A DNA stretch of 34,164 bases from Mucilaginibacter lacusdianchii. GTDB lineage: Bacteria > Bacteroidota > Bacteroidia > Sphingobacteriales > Sphingobacteriaceae. A model generated the notes under the pieces. The model worked only from the letters and a program-made list of their open reading frames with translations. It ran no database searches and had not been told where the DNA came from. The stretch is taken from the NCBI RefSeq assembly GCF_009770985.1, contig NZ_WSRW01000012.1, forward strand, positions 1 to 34,164, written 5' to 3'. Both the position numbers and the translations under genes were made by a program. Position 1 is the first letter of the stretch. Each line of letters begins with the position of its first letter. Positions 1-8,374 of the stretch are shown one piece after another.

Positions 1-22
1 GTTATTCCCATATGGGAATAAC
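1..22. promoter_or_regulatory. Perfect 22-bp palindrome, possible ModE-type operator
   Basis: Two 11-base arms (GTTATTCCCAT and its exact complement) meet with no loop, which suits a dimeric DNA-binding protein better than a terminator. The visible right end reads ATAACG, which resembles the outer part of the Escherichia coli ModE half-site (CGnTATATA). It lies 45 bp beyond the stop codon of the ModE-like gene and would precede any leftward gene outside the window, for example molybdate transport genes. The palindrome is seen directly; the ModE link is inference from the neighbour and partial motif similarity. Confidence 0.5.
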
Positions 23-67
23 GAAAACCGCACATATGTTTGAATATCTTTCTAAAAGATCGGGTCA

Positions 68-406
68 TTAAATATTTATCTGTGCACTGTGCTCCTGCAG
101 AAACTCGCGAAACTTTTGGTGAAAAGCTTTAAACTCCCGAATGGCGTTTAGGCCTTTGGGCGTAACGATGGCCTGTCCGCCGCCTCTTCCACCCCGCTCG
201 GCAATCACGACGGCCTCGCCCAAATGCGTATTCATGTGGTCAATGAATTCCCAGGCCCGCCGGTAAGACATTTTCATTTGCAAAGCGGCCTGCCGGATCG
301 AACCGGAGGCCTGAATTCTTTCCAGCAGTTCCAATCTGCCAGGGCCGAAAACGCGTTCACCATTAATCTCCAGGTATAGCTTACCGGTATATTTCAAATC
401 TTTCAC
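68..406 (-). CDS. ModE-like winged-helix transcriptional regulator (DNA-binding domain only)
   Basis: This 112-residue protein matches the N-terminal winged-helix domain of the molybdate regulator ModE. The helix-turn-helix is around residues 30-60 (SGSIRQAALQMKMSYRRAW) and is followed by the wing with the Gly-rich GGRGGGQA motif and the TPKG segment. It lacks the two C-terminal Mop (molybdate-binding) domains of E. coli ModE, so any molybdate sensing would need another partner or site. The start is GTG at 406 (no ATG in this frame upstream). Its position at the edge of a window rich in molybdenum enzymes fits a role in molybdenum-linked control. The family call is confident; the regulated genes are inferred. 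Confidence 0.82.
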   Translation of the reverse strand: MKDLKYTGKLYLEINGERVFGPGRLELLERIQASGSIRQAALQMKMSYRRAWEFIDHMNTHLGEAVVIAERGGRGGGQAIVTPKGLNAIREFKAFHQKFREFLQEHSAQINI

Positions 407-673
407 AGGTATGTATGGCTGGGGTTTCTAACTTTTGCAAGCACAACAGGTACTCAAAAGCAGCTTGTTAGGATCGCTCAGGTAATACAAATATACGTGA
501 GAATCCGTAGCATTTTCGAAAAGAGCCAAACTATGTTCGTTAGGCTGCCTGGCTATTACCTAAGGCGCATAGCAGACGGCCGTCATGCACCACTGAATCG
601 GTGCAGTCGAACCCAAGAATCTGTTACTGACCGAACCTGAGGGTAATCTTAAAGATCCACCTAGAATTTTCCA

Positions 674-1108
674 CTAGTTTCCAGCAGCTGAAACGGATGA
701 TTTTTGGGAAGCGCGCACCTTTCTGACCTCTGCAGCCGTTACCGCGCTGGCCCGATTACCAAAATTGCTGCGCACATACGTCAGTACGGCCGCTATTTCT
801 GCATCCTTTAAAAACGCTTGCGAAGGCATCTCGCCGGCGTACGTATCCCCATTGACTTTGATTTCCCCATTCATGCCGTTCAGTAAGAGGTTGATGATGC
901 TTGTCTTATTGCCCAGCACGTATTCGGTTTTGATCAGCGGCGGGACCATATTCTGCGCGCCGCTGCCGTCGGCCTGGTGACAAGTCACGCAGCGTTGCAT
1001 ATAAACTTTCTCACCGGCCGATAAGGCCGCACCGCTTGTTTTAATTTTCTGCGCCTGCACACCGGCCGATAAAAGGCCGGAGAGGGCGATAAGGAAGCAT
1101 TTATGCAT
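674..1108 (-). CDS. Exported class I c-type cytochrome
   Basis: The protein is 144 residues long with a Sec signal peptide (residues 1-19, ending VQA-Q), one haem-binding CVTCH motif at 40-44 and a likely axial methionine at about 94 in GEMPS. Such monohaem cytochromes accept electrons from periplasmic dehydrogenases. It is the last gene of a minus-strand run that contains two PQQ-type sugar dehydrogenases, so it is the likely electron acceptor for them (inference from context). The gap to the upstream sorbosone-dehydrogenase-like gene is 112 bp and holds a small GC hairpin at 1133-1151, so it may also be separately processed or transcribed. Confidence 0.88.
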   Translation of the reverse strand: MHKCFLIALSGLLSAGVQAQKIKTSGAALSAGEKVYMQRCVTCHQADGSGAQNMVPPLIKTEYVLGNKTSIINLLLNGMNGEIKVNGDTYAGEMPSQAFLKDAEIAAVLTYVRSNFGNRASAVTAAEVRKVRASQKSSVSAAGN

Positions 1109-1220
1109 GAATGCGTATTTTCATTTCAGGCCGGTGACGGCTTCGGTCACCTAGGCTTTTTTATTCGTTTATTGACTCGCCTATTGTGCGGACTTGATGA
1201 CAGCACTTGTAAACGGGGTT

Positions 1221-2396
1221 TTATGGCTGCTGATAAGCAATCCGGTAAATAACGCCGGCCAGATCGTCAGAAACCAACATAGAGCCGTCCTTCAGGACGA
1301 GGACATCTACCGGCCGTCCCCAGGCCTTTTGCGTGTTCTCGTCGAGCCAGCCGCTGGCAAAAGCTTCATAGCCTGCGGCTTTGCCGTCTTTCATGCGGAC
1401 CAGACTAACCCGGTAACCGCTTTTTTGGCTGCGGTTCCAGGAGCCGTGTTCCGCGATGAAAATCTGATCCTTGTACGCTGCTGGAAACATGCTTCCGGTA
1501 TAAAATTTAAGGCCCAGCGGCGCCACATGCGGGCCGAGGTTTTGTGCAGGCGGCGTGAATTCAGACGCCACATGCTCGCCGCCATACTGCGGATCTTTGA
1601 TTGTCCCGCTGTGGAAATAAGGAAAGCCGAAGTTCATCCCGGCTTTGGGAGCCGTATTCAATTCGCAGAACGGCACATCATCACCCATCATATCCCTGCC
1701 GTTGTCGGTAAACCACATCTCCTGGGTTGCCGGACGCCAGGTAAAACCGACCGTATTGCGGATCCCACTGGCGAACTTCTCGATACCCGTTCCATCGTCG
1801 TTCATTCGAAAAATCGCGGCGTGGCGATCGTCGGGCAGACCGATATTGACGGGAGAACCGACTGGAACATAAAGTTTGCCATCAGGGCCGAAGGCAATGT
1901 ATTTCCAGCCGTGTGCCCATTCGGTAGGAAACTGATCGTAAATAATCTCCCCCTTGCCAGGATTCGTGAGATCTTTTTCGATATCGTTGAACCGGGTAAT
2001 TTTGCTGATCTCCGCAACGTATAGATCACCGTTTTTCAGCGCTACACCATTGGGATTGTTCATGCCGGAGGTAATCACCCACTTTTGATCGGCTTTGTGA
2101 TCCCCGTCCGTGTCCCGGACGGCAAAAACAGATCCGGGTCTTTGGGTACCAACAAAGAGCGTTCCGGCGGGCGACATGACCATCGACCGGGCACCCTGGA
2201 CCTCGGCAAACACATGAATAGAAAAACCGGCGGGTAACTTGATGTGATCCAGCGGCAAATCAGCGCTTGCACGTGTAAGGGCGGGTAACGCGGTGACGCC
2301 GTCTTTTACACCAGACAGTGTCGGCTCTTTGGTATGCCCCAGGGATACCATCCCTGTCAGTACGGCAGCCAAGGGTATGAGTTGTAAGAGTTTCAT
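1221..2396 (-). CDS. PQQ-dependent sugar dehydrogenase, sorbosone dehydrogenase family, exported
   Basis: This is a glucose/sorbosone dehydrogenase-fold beta propeller of about 391 residues. I place the start at the ATG at 2396, because it opens a clear signal peptide (MKLLQLIPLAAVLTGMVSLG) and the longer frame overlaps the preceding gene. Family hallmarks include the NPNGVALKNGDLYVAE segment, RNTVGFTWRP, a WFTDNGRDMMGDD loop and FIAEHGSWNRS near the C-terminus. Family members oxidise sugars or aldehydes in the periplasm with pyrroloquinoline quinone and pass electrons to a cytochrome; the natural substrate cannot be read from sequence. It follows a second dehydrogenase of the same fold after a 25-bp gap and precedes a cytochrome c, consistent with one transcript. 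Confidence 0.88.
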   Translation of the reverse strand: MKLLQLIPLAAVLTGMVSLGHTKEPTLSGVKDGVTALPALTRASADLPLDHIKLPAGFSIHVFAEVQGARSMVMSPAGTLFVGTQRPGSVFAVRDTDGDHKADQKWVITSGMNNPNGVALKNGDLYVAEISKITRFNDIEKDLTNPGKGEIIYDQFPTEWAHGWKYIAFGPDGKLYVPVGSPVNIGLPDDRHAAIFRMNDDGTGIEKFASGIRNTVGFTWRPATQEMWFTDNGRDMMGDDVPFCELNTAPKAGMNFGFPYFHSGTIKDPQYGGEHVASEFTPPAQNLGPHVAPLGLKFYTGSMFPAAYKDQIFIAEHGSWNRSQKSGYRVSLVRMKDGKAAGYEAFASGWLDENTQKAWGRPVDVLVLKDGSMLVSDDLAGVIYRIAYQQP

Positions 2397-2421
2397 ATCA
2401 TCTTTTAGGTAAAGGAATCGT

Positions 2422-3681
2422 TTACTGGCGGTCAATCCGGTACAACCGGCCGCCATCGGTTATGGCATACAGTGCATTGTCGTTTCCCTGTATGATATCG
2501 CGGAACCGTTGCCCTTCGCTTGCCAGCAATCTTTCTTCTCCGGTCACACGGTTATCGGCGATCACCAAACGGACAATGTGCATGCCGCTCAGTGCTGCCA
2601 CAAAAAGGTTATTTTCCCATTCAGGAATTCGGTTTCCCCGATAGAAAGTCATGCCGCTCGGCGACACCACCGGATCCCAGTAATACACCGGCTGCTCCAT
2701 GCCGGTTTGCTGCTGGATAGCATTACCGATCGGCTGCCCGCTGTAATCAATGCCATAAGTAATCACCGGCCAGCCATAGTTTGCGCCCGGCCGAATCAAA
2801 TTGATTTCATCGCCGCCCCTCGGCCCGAGTTCCCCTTCCCATAAGTTCCCTGTAACCGGGTGAAAAGCTAAGCCATGCTGATTGCGGTGCCCGAGCGAGT
2901 ACACCTCAGGTCGAGCATTCGCCTGTCCGACAAAAGGATTGCCGGCGGCGGGTTGTCCATCAGTCGTGATCCTGATAATTTTACCAATGCCGGAGCTCAC
3001 CGACTGCGCCTGTACACGGATACCCGGATCGGAACGGTCACCGCTGCTCACGACGAGGTTCCCGTTGCGGTCAAAAATAACCCGGCTACCATATTGATTG
3101 GTGCCGGCATACGCCGGCGTGGCCCGGTAAATGACGGTGACATTTTCCATGCTGGCGTCATTGGCCGCGAGCCGGCCTTTAGCCACAGCCAGCACGTTCC
3201 CCTCCGGCAGCCTTTCTGAATAAGACCAGTAAACCATGCGATTGGTCGCAAATGCCGGATCCACACATAGACCCAGCAAGCCGCCCTGGCCAGCCGAATT
3301 TACGGCCGGAATGCCGCTTACAGCTGCGCTTACCTGGCCCTCCGCACTCACGATCCACATCGTTCCGGCTTTTTCCGTTACCAGAAACCGCCCATCTGGC
3401 AGCGCGGCGATGCCCCATGGGGCGGTCAGCGAAGAAGTCAGTACCCGCGACTGGATGGCTGTTGTCGTCCGCACGGCGTTAACCCTCGTCTGGCCTTCGA
3501 AAGCCGGCCGGTAACTCGAGTTTGGCGGATTGGTTTCCACGGATGAGGATGGCGGGTTGGTTGTTCCTGGTGGATTCGTCGTTCCCGGCGGATTAGTGGT
3601 ATCCGGCTCGTTACGTTTTTTACTGCAGGAGAATGCCAGCAGCAAAGTGCTGGCGATGCCGATAAGAATGTAATTTTTCAT
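2422..3681 (-). CDS. PQQ-dependent sugar dehydrogenase lipoprotein
   Basis: The protein is about 419 residues from the ATG at 3681, which opens a lipoprotein signal ending in LAFSC. A Pro/Thr/Asn-rich linker with tandem NPPGTT units (about residues 28-55) tethers the catalytic domain to the membrane. The domain is of the soluble aldose sugar dehydrogenase (YliI/Asd) type, with LTAPWGIAALPDGRFLVTEK, GGLLGLCVDP, YSLGHRNQHGLAFHP and GPRGGDEINLI. Family members oxidise aldoses using PQQ. The gene sits between the decarboxylase-cupin gene (70-bp gap) and the sorbosone-type dehydrogenase (25-bp gap) and is probably cotranscribed with both. Substrate unknown. Confidence 0.88.
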   Translation of the reverse strand: MKNYILIGIASTLLLAFSCSKKRNEPDTTNPPGTTNPPGTTNPPSSSVETNPPNSSYRPAFEGQTRVNAVRTTTAIQSRVLTSSLTAPWGIAALPDGRFLVTEKAGTMWIVSAEGQVSAAVSGIPAVNSAGQGGLLGLCVDPAFATNRMVYWSYSERLPEGNVLAVAKGRLAANDASMENVTVIYRATPAYAGTNQYGSRVIFDRNGNLVVSSGDRSDPGIRVQAQSVSSGIGKIIRITTDGQPAAGNPFVGQANARPEVYSLGHRNQHGLAFHPVTGNLWEGELGPRGGDEINLIRPGANYGWPVITYGIDYSGQPIGNAIQQQTGMEQPVYYWDPVVSPSGMTFYRGNRIPEWENNLFVAALSGMHIVRLVIADNRVTGEERLLASEGQRFRDIIQGNDNALYAITDGGRLYRIDRQ

Positions 3682-3751
3682 AGGGTAACAGTTAAATGGA
3701 TGAATGGCTTCCATAACGCCCTACAAGGCGGGGATAATGGAACGTTGCTAT

Positions 3752-4909
3752 TTAATATTGCTTATTATACTCTTCGTCGCTCACCTTATCTAACCAAACA
3801 ACGGCGCCCTTGCCGTTACTGGGTCCCAATGCCACATGGGACATGGAGCTATCCCGGGAGGCGCCGTGCCAATGCGGAAGATCAGGCGGGCATTTGATGA
3901 CATCGCCTTTGCGGATAACGCGGATGGGTTGTCCCTTTTCCTGGTAATACCCCACGCCGTCGGTGACCAGCAGGATCTGACCGGAAGGATGGCGGTGCCA
4001 GTTGGAGCGTGCTTTGGGCGCAAAAGTTACATTGCCCACAGAGGTACTGGTGGCCGCGTCGACGCTGGTCAGCATACTGACCCAAACCTCCCCGCTGAAA
4101 TTACCATTAGTGACTTTTTCCCCTTTGGCAAAAGTAGGTTCTGTTCCGGCAGCAACCGTAGAAGCCGGTTGACCGGAAACCTGGCCTCCCCCGAACATTC
4201 CGTCCAGAATTTTAGTGGCCGCACGACCAGCATCCGCGTCTATCGCTGCCCAAAGCGTACCGGCTATCTCCCGCAATTGGGGTTCCGTTAAACCGACGTG
4301 TCGCCCCACGTTCAGGTGTCCGCCCAGTTGTCCTTCTGCACCACCCAGGCTGGCCAGGGCAGCAATAGTTGCAATCTCCCGGCTTTGGTAATCTAGATTA
4401 TTCCGGCTGAAAATATCGGCAAACAAGTGCTCCTTGAGGAAAGTATCGATGATCGGAACGAAAGTTTGCGCTGAACCGGTGGCTGTGCTTCCGGTCAATT
4501 GCGTTTGGACGTCTTTGCCAAACGCAAACTTGCCTCTGGGGAAAGTTTGCGCAGATGGTTGCCGGCCGACCGGATCGGATATTCCCTTCTGCTTTCGTTC
4601 CGTCAAAAGCCCCTGCAGGGTACTGATGGCATTGAGACTGCGCGGGAAGCCGGTATAGGCATACAGGTGCACTAATATTTCTTTCGTCTCGTTGACGGTC
4701 AAGCCTGCGGCAAGCCCCTCTTCCAGCGCCCCCTTCAATCTGACTTGATTCCCTTTCGCCGTGAAAGCAGCGATGGGAATAATGCTTCGCTGCTTCGCCG
4801 TTAGCGTGTTCTGGCCCGTTGGTTTATCCTGACCGCGCACCAGCAAAAAAGCAGTTAAAAAAAAGCCCAACAACAAAGTTTTTGCCCAAATTCGGTTACC
4901 GCCTCTCAT
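3752..4909 (-). CDS. Exported carboxymuconolactone decarboxylase-cupin fusion protein
   Basis: This 385-residue protein has a signal peptide (residues 1-26). It carries two carboxymuconolactone decarboxylase/AhpD-like helical modules at about 40-100 and 150-225, then a cupin at about 260-385. The cupin keeps the likely metal ligands in NWHRHPSGQ and HWHGA. The second decarboxylase-like module lacks the CxxC of AhpD, so peroxidase-type activity is unlikely; such fusions are annotated in many Bacteroidota without a proven reaction. Its start codon overlaps the stop of the flavodoxin gene by ATGA, indicating translational coupling. The cupin half is clearly related to the two stand-alone cupins at 14952-15410 and 16464-16859. 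Confidence 0.86.
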   Translation of the reverse strand: MRGGNRIWAKTLLLGFFLTAFLLVRGQDKPTGQNTLTAKQRSIIPIAAFTAKGNQVRLKGALEEGLAAGLTVNETKEILVHLYAYTGFPRSLNAISTLQGLLTERKQKGISDPVGRQPSAQTFPRGKFAFGKDVQTQLTGSTATGSAQTFVPIIDTFLKEHLFADIFSRNNLDYQSREIATIAALASLGGAEGQLGGHLNVGRHVGLTEPQLREIAGTLWAAIDADAGRAATKILDGMFGGGQVSGQPASTVAAGTEPTFAKGEKVTNGNFSGEVWVSMLTSVDAATSTSVGNVTFAPKARSNWHRHPSGQILLVTDGVGYYQEKGQPIRVIRKGDVIKCPPDLPHWHGASRDSSMSHVALGPSNGKGAVVWLDKVSDEEYNKQY

Positions 4910-5565
4910 TTTACGAAGTTTAATTTTTGCAGCCAGGTCTTTACTTCTGCCTGCGCCTGTTTTTCCCTATCGCCCTCCATCACAAACAAAATACCATCCC
5001 TTTCTATGCCACCCCGGATGGACAGGCCTTCCAAAACCGTGCTGTTCGGACATAATTCTTTGACGGTTTGAAAGCCACTACCGATCCCGTAGCCCGCATT
5101 GGTATTAAAGGGAACCACCGTTTTACCCGTCAGACGGTACTGGTTCAAAAAGCTTTTCATCGGCGGGGGCATTTTCATATCCCAGGTCGGAAACCCTACA
5201 AACACGACGTCGTACGTATCTAGGCTGTCGACTTTTGTTTTGAGCGGCGGTAAAAAGTTTTCGTTATTCTCCCGCACCACCTGAGCCACCTGGGCCTGAT
5301 AATTTTGCGGATAGGGATTGACCAGCTCCAGGGCAACCAGTCTTCCGCCAACTTCCCGTTGGATCATTTGGGCGACCGCCTGGGTATTCCGGGTTCTGGA
5401 TAAATAAACGATCAGCACTTTTTTGCCGGCCAAAGAACCACCGCCCGCCGGGGACGACGTTGTGTTGTTATCTTCACCGGAAGAACGCTGCGCTTTGGAG
5501 CAGCTCAGTGTCAGAACGCCGACGGCTATGGTAGTCATCAGGCAGTATATTTTTAAATTTTTCAT
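4906..5565 (-). CDS. Flavodoxin-family lipoprotein
   Basis: I place the start at the ATG at 5565; a TTG two codons earlier also opens the frame. A lipoprotein signal ends at LTLSC (lipid cysteine about residue 22), followed by a Ser/Gly-rich linker and a flavodoxin-like domain. The FMN phosphate loop is visible as YLSRTRNTQ, and later FVGFPTWDMKMPPPMKSFL and the GGIERDGILF end are typical of flavodoxins. An exported, membrane-anchored flavodoxin is unusual since most are cytoplasmic. In context it could shuttle electrons for the decarboxylase-cupin or other exported reductases (inference). It is the first gene of the minus-strand operon that runs to the cytochrome c. Confidence 0.85.
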   Translation of the reverse strand: MKNLKIYCLMTTIAVGVLTLSCSKAQRSSGEDNNTTSSPAGGGSLAGKKVLIVYLSRTRNTQAVAQMIQREVGGRLVALELVNPYPQNYQAQVAQVVRENNENFLPPLKTKVDSLDTYDVVFVGFPTWDMKMPPPMKSFLNQYRLTGKTVVPFNTNAGYGIGSGFQTVKELCPNSTVLEGLSIRGGIERDGILFVMEGDREKQAQAEVKTWLQKLNFVK

Positions 5566-5740
5566 AGACAACAGTTTAAGTCCGATAAACCTGCGTTGCG
5601 CCTAAGGCCGCCGGGCGTTGCAAGCAGAAGTGATCCTGGCGGATAATTTTCCGGCACGCCGGCTTGTACAGACGCAGACACCAATAAGAAACGGAGGCCC
5701 TGCAGCACGAATCTTTAACGGATGAATGATGTAACGAGTA

Positions 5741-6910
5741 TTATTTTGGCGGCGCTTCGACACCGGAGAGCGCAAGAACGCCCTGGGGTAACCTGGCGCC
5801 TTGTATACGGATCGCGGCAAGTTCTGTATTGAATCTCGCTAATTCGTCCGTGGTAAACCGTACATCGTCAGCATCATTATTTTCCAGCATGTGCGCCATT
5901 TGGGTAGTGCCCGGGATGGGTACGATCCAAGGTTTTTGCGCCATCAGCCACGCCAGGGAAACCTGGCCGGGTGTTGCTCGCTTCTGCACAGCCCATCTTT
6001 TGACCAAATCTACAAGGGCGAGGTTGTTCGGTAAATTCTGCGGTGAGAAACGAGTCTCCGAGCCGCGAAGATCACCCGGCGCAAAGCGCGTATCAGCAGT
6101 GATGGCCCCGGTTAAAAAGGCTACGCCTAGCGGGCTCCAGCAGACAAAGCCGATCCCCAGTTCCTCGCAAAGCGGCAGAATAGTCTCTTCCGGCCCTCTC
6201 CACAAAAGGGAGTATTCGTTCTGAATTGCGGTTACCGGATGGATGGCATGTGCCCGTCTGACGGTTTGCGGTCCGGGTTCAGACAGCCCGTAATGCAACA
6301 CTTTTCCCTGGCGGATCAGGTCTTGAATGGCTCCGACCACATCTTCAATCGGCACGGCAGGATCCACCCGGTGCTGGTACAATAAATCGATGCGGTCCGT
6401 GCGCAAACGTTGCAGCATATTTTCCACGACCTGCCGGATTTGTTCCGGGCGGCTGTTGAGACCGGCTAACTGCCTACCGGTCTGCTGGTCAATGTTCCAG
6501 CCGAACTTGGTTTCAATGACAATGTTATTTCGGAAAGAGGCGACGGCTTCCCCCAGAATCCGTTCACTCTCCCAAGGTCCGTAAGCTTCTGCCGTATCGA
6601 ACAAGGTCACTCCGTTGTCGTAAGCTGCACGGATGATATTGAGCATTTCGGGCCGGGAAGGAACGGTACCCTGATAGGTCAGCGGCATATTCTGCACGCC
6701 CAGGCCAACCCCGGACACTTCCAGCGTGCCGCCCAGCCGCCGCCGTGCGGTCACCCTGGTATCCGGAGGAGCATTTTCCGGTTCATCCTCTTTGTTGGAT
6801 TTCCGGCAGGCAGCAGGTAGGATGGCACCGCCCGCCAGTATGAGCCCCGCTTTTAGCGCGTCACGACGACTGAGTCCTGCGTTTGTCTTTTCATTGGTTT
6901 TTGCTTCCAT
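5741..6910 (-). CDS. Aldo/keto reductase with Tat lipoprotein signal
   Basis: The protein is 389 residues. The N-terminus has a twin-arginine signal (SRRDALKAG, arginines at 15-16) and a lipobox-like LPAAC with the cysteine at 35, so it is probably exported folded with its nicotinamide cofactor and possibly lipid-anchored. The catalytic tetrad of the family is present: Asp and Tyr in LFDTAEAYGPWE, Lys in IETKFGW, His in LYQHRVDP. The C-terminal IVPIPGTT cofactor-binding motif is also intact. It is a tandem paralogue of the next gene (7038-8171), with long near-identical stretches such as QNEYSLLWRGPEE. Carbonyl substrate unknown; how NADPH would be recycled in the periplasm is unclear. Confidence 0.9.
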   Translation of the reverse strand: MEAKTNEKTNAGLSRRDALKAGLILAGGAILPAACRKSNKEDEPENAPPDTRVTARRRLGGTLEVSGVGLGVQNMPLTYQGTVPSRPEMLNIIRAAYDNGVTLFDTAEAYGPWESERILGEAVASFRNNIVIETKFGWNIDQQTGRQLAGLNSRPEQIRQVVENMLQRLRTDRIDLLYQHRVDPAVPIEDVVGAIQDLIRQGKVLHYGLSEPGPQTVRRAHAIHPVTAIQNEYSLLWRGPEETILPLCEELGIGFVCWSPLGVAFLTGAITADTRFAPGDLRGSETRFSPQNLPNNLALVDLVKRWAVQKRATPGQVSLAWLMAQKPWIVPIPGTTQMAHMLENNDADDVRFTTDELARFNTELAAIRIQGARLPQGVLALSGVEAPPK

Positions 6911-7037
6911 GTTTGATCATTTTTACGGGTTTTAAAACTATGACAAGATGAATGTTTACCTATCCAATGCAAGGGCGCCCTCCCGCCTGCAACACCTGAT
7001 CATCCTGAATGCAGATGCTCTTTTCATGACGTTGGCG

Positions 7038-8171
7038 CTACTGCTTAGGCGGCGCTTCCACCCCGGAAAGCGAAAGCACAAATTGCGGCAACCTGACTCC
7101 TTCTACTTTGATCGCGGACAATTCCGTATTGAAACTGTTTAGTTCCGCCGCGCTAAAATGCACCTTGGCCGCGCCTGTGTTTTCCAGCATATGCGCCATC
7201 TGGGTGGTGCCGGGGATCGGAACAATCCAAGGCTGCTTGGCCAGCAGCCAGGCCAGTGATATCTGGCCGGGCGTCGCTTCTTTCTGTGCCGCCCATTTTT
7301 TCAGCAGCTCCACCAGTGCTATGTTCTTCGCAATATTTTCGGGAGAAAAGCGGGATTCACCGCCACGGATGTCGCCTGCGGCAAACCGTGTGCCGGCGTC
7401 GATAGCGCCGGTCAGAAAGCCTACGCCCAGCGGGCTCCAGCAAACAAAACCGATGCCCAGTTCCTGGCAAAGGGGCAGGATAGCCTCTTCAGGTCCCCGC
7501 CATAACAGGGAATATTCGTTTTGAATGGCGGTAACCGGGTGAATCGCATGTGCCCGTCTTACCGTCTGCACTCCGGGCTCCGAGAGGCCGTAATGCAATA
7601 CCTTTCCCTGCCGGATCAAATCCTGGATCACCCCAACCACATCTTCAATCGGCACTGCCGGATCTACGCGGTGCTGGTATAACAGGTCGATACGGTCAGT
7701 GCGCAGGCGCTTAAGCATGCCCTCCACTGCTGTTCTGATATGTTCGGGCTTGCTGTTTAACCCCCCGCGCATCCGGCCGGTTTGCGGGTCAATATCCCAG
7801 CCGAATTTTGTTTCGATGACGATTTTATTGCGGAACGGCGCAACGCTTTCACCGAGTATCCGCTCACATTCCAAGGGGCCATAAGCTTCGGCAGTGTCAA
7901 ATAAAGTAACACCGTTATCATAGGCCGCCCTGATAATTTTGATCATTTCAGTGCGGGAAGGAATCGTTGTCTGGTAAGTACGGCTCATGTTCTGCACCCC
8001 AAGACCAATGCTTGAAACTTCCAGTTTGCCGCCAAGCTTACGGCGTGCCGGAGCACTGTTGTTAGCCGGCGTTTCGGGGATCAGGCTTTTGGCGCTCGTG
8101 CCGGAAGCCAGTAAGGAAGCCCCGGCAACTGTTAGGCCCGATTTTAAAAGATCACGACGATTAATGTTCAT
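7038..8171 (-). CDS. Aldo/keto reductase with Tat signal (tandem paralogue)
   Basis: The protein is 377 residues, opening with a compact twin-arginine signal (NRRDLLKSGLTVAGASLLAS, arginines at 5-6) and a probable signal-peptidase site near residue 27, so unlike its neighbour it lacks a lipobox cysteine. The Asp/Tyr/Lys/His tetrad is intact (LFDTAEAYGPLE, IETKFGW, LYQHRVDP), as is VPIPGTT. It lies 127 bp upstream of its paralogue in the same direction; the pair probably arose by tandem duplication followed by divergence of the signal peptide. The 200-bp gap before it, toward the alcohol dehydrogenase, holds no copy of the AraC-type operator found elsewhere in this window. Confidence 0.9.
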   Translation of the reverse strand: MNINRRDLLKSGLTVAGASLLASGTSAKSLIPETPANNSAPARRKLGGKLEVSSIGLGVQNMSRTYQTTIPSRTEMIKIIRAAYDNGVTLFDTAEAYGPLECERILGESVAPFRNKIVIETKFGWDIDPQTGRMRGGLNSKPEHIRTAVEGMLKRLRTDRIDLLYQHRVDPAVPIEDVVGVIQDLIRQGKVLHYGLSEPGVQTVRRAHAIHPVTAIQNEYSLLWRGPEEAILPLCQELGIGFVCWSPLGVGFLTGAIDAGTRFAAGDIRGGESRFSPENIAKNIALVELLKKWAAQKEATPGQISLAWLLAKQPWIVPIPGTTQMAHMLENTGAAKVHFSAAELNSFNTELSAIKVEGVRLPQFVLSLSGVEAPPKQ

Positions 8172-8374
8172 ATATTGTTACCTGCGTTTATAAAGATTAT
8201 CTATGGAAATACTGTACATAAAGACTGATGCTCCCATCCAAAGCAAAGCAAAATTTGTATTACGATTTGAAAAAATAGATGGCTTTGCCATTATCATAGA
8301 CGAATCTGGCTTTTTTAACCGACCGTTTTAACAAGTTTATTTCAACCCGCACGTGATCCGCCAGCATTCGTGAG

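Noticed and set aside
1133..1156. Hairpin GGTGAC/GTCACC followed by T6 on the plus strand, like a terminator
   Set aside because: No plus-strand gene precedes it, and on the minus strand, where the genes are, there is no T-run after the stem.
1194..2024. 276-residue plus-strand open frame
   Set aside because: It lies entirely opposite the sorbosone dehydrogenase gene, which has full family motifs; antisense shadow.
6915..6930. CATTTTTACGGG just before the first Tat reductase gene, like the second half of the AraC-type operator
   Set aside because: No partner half-site 21 bp away (that position is coding) and no promoter box at the 38-bp distance; a half-site match alone is expected by chance.
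8259..8265. ATTACGA in the gap before the alcohol dehydrogenase stop
   Set aside because: No second half-site 21 bp on and no CAAA box 38 bp away.
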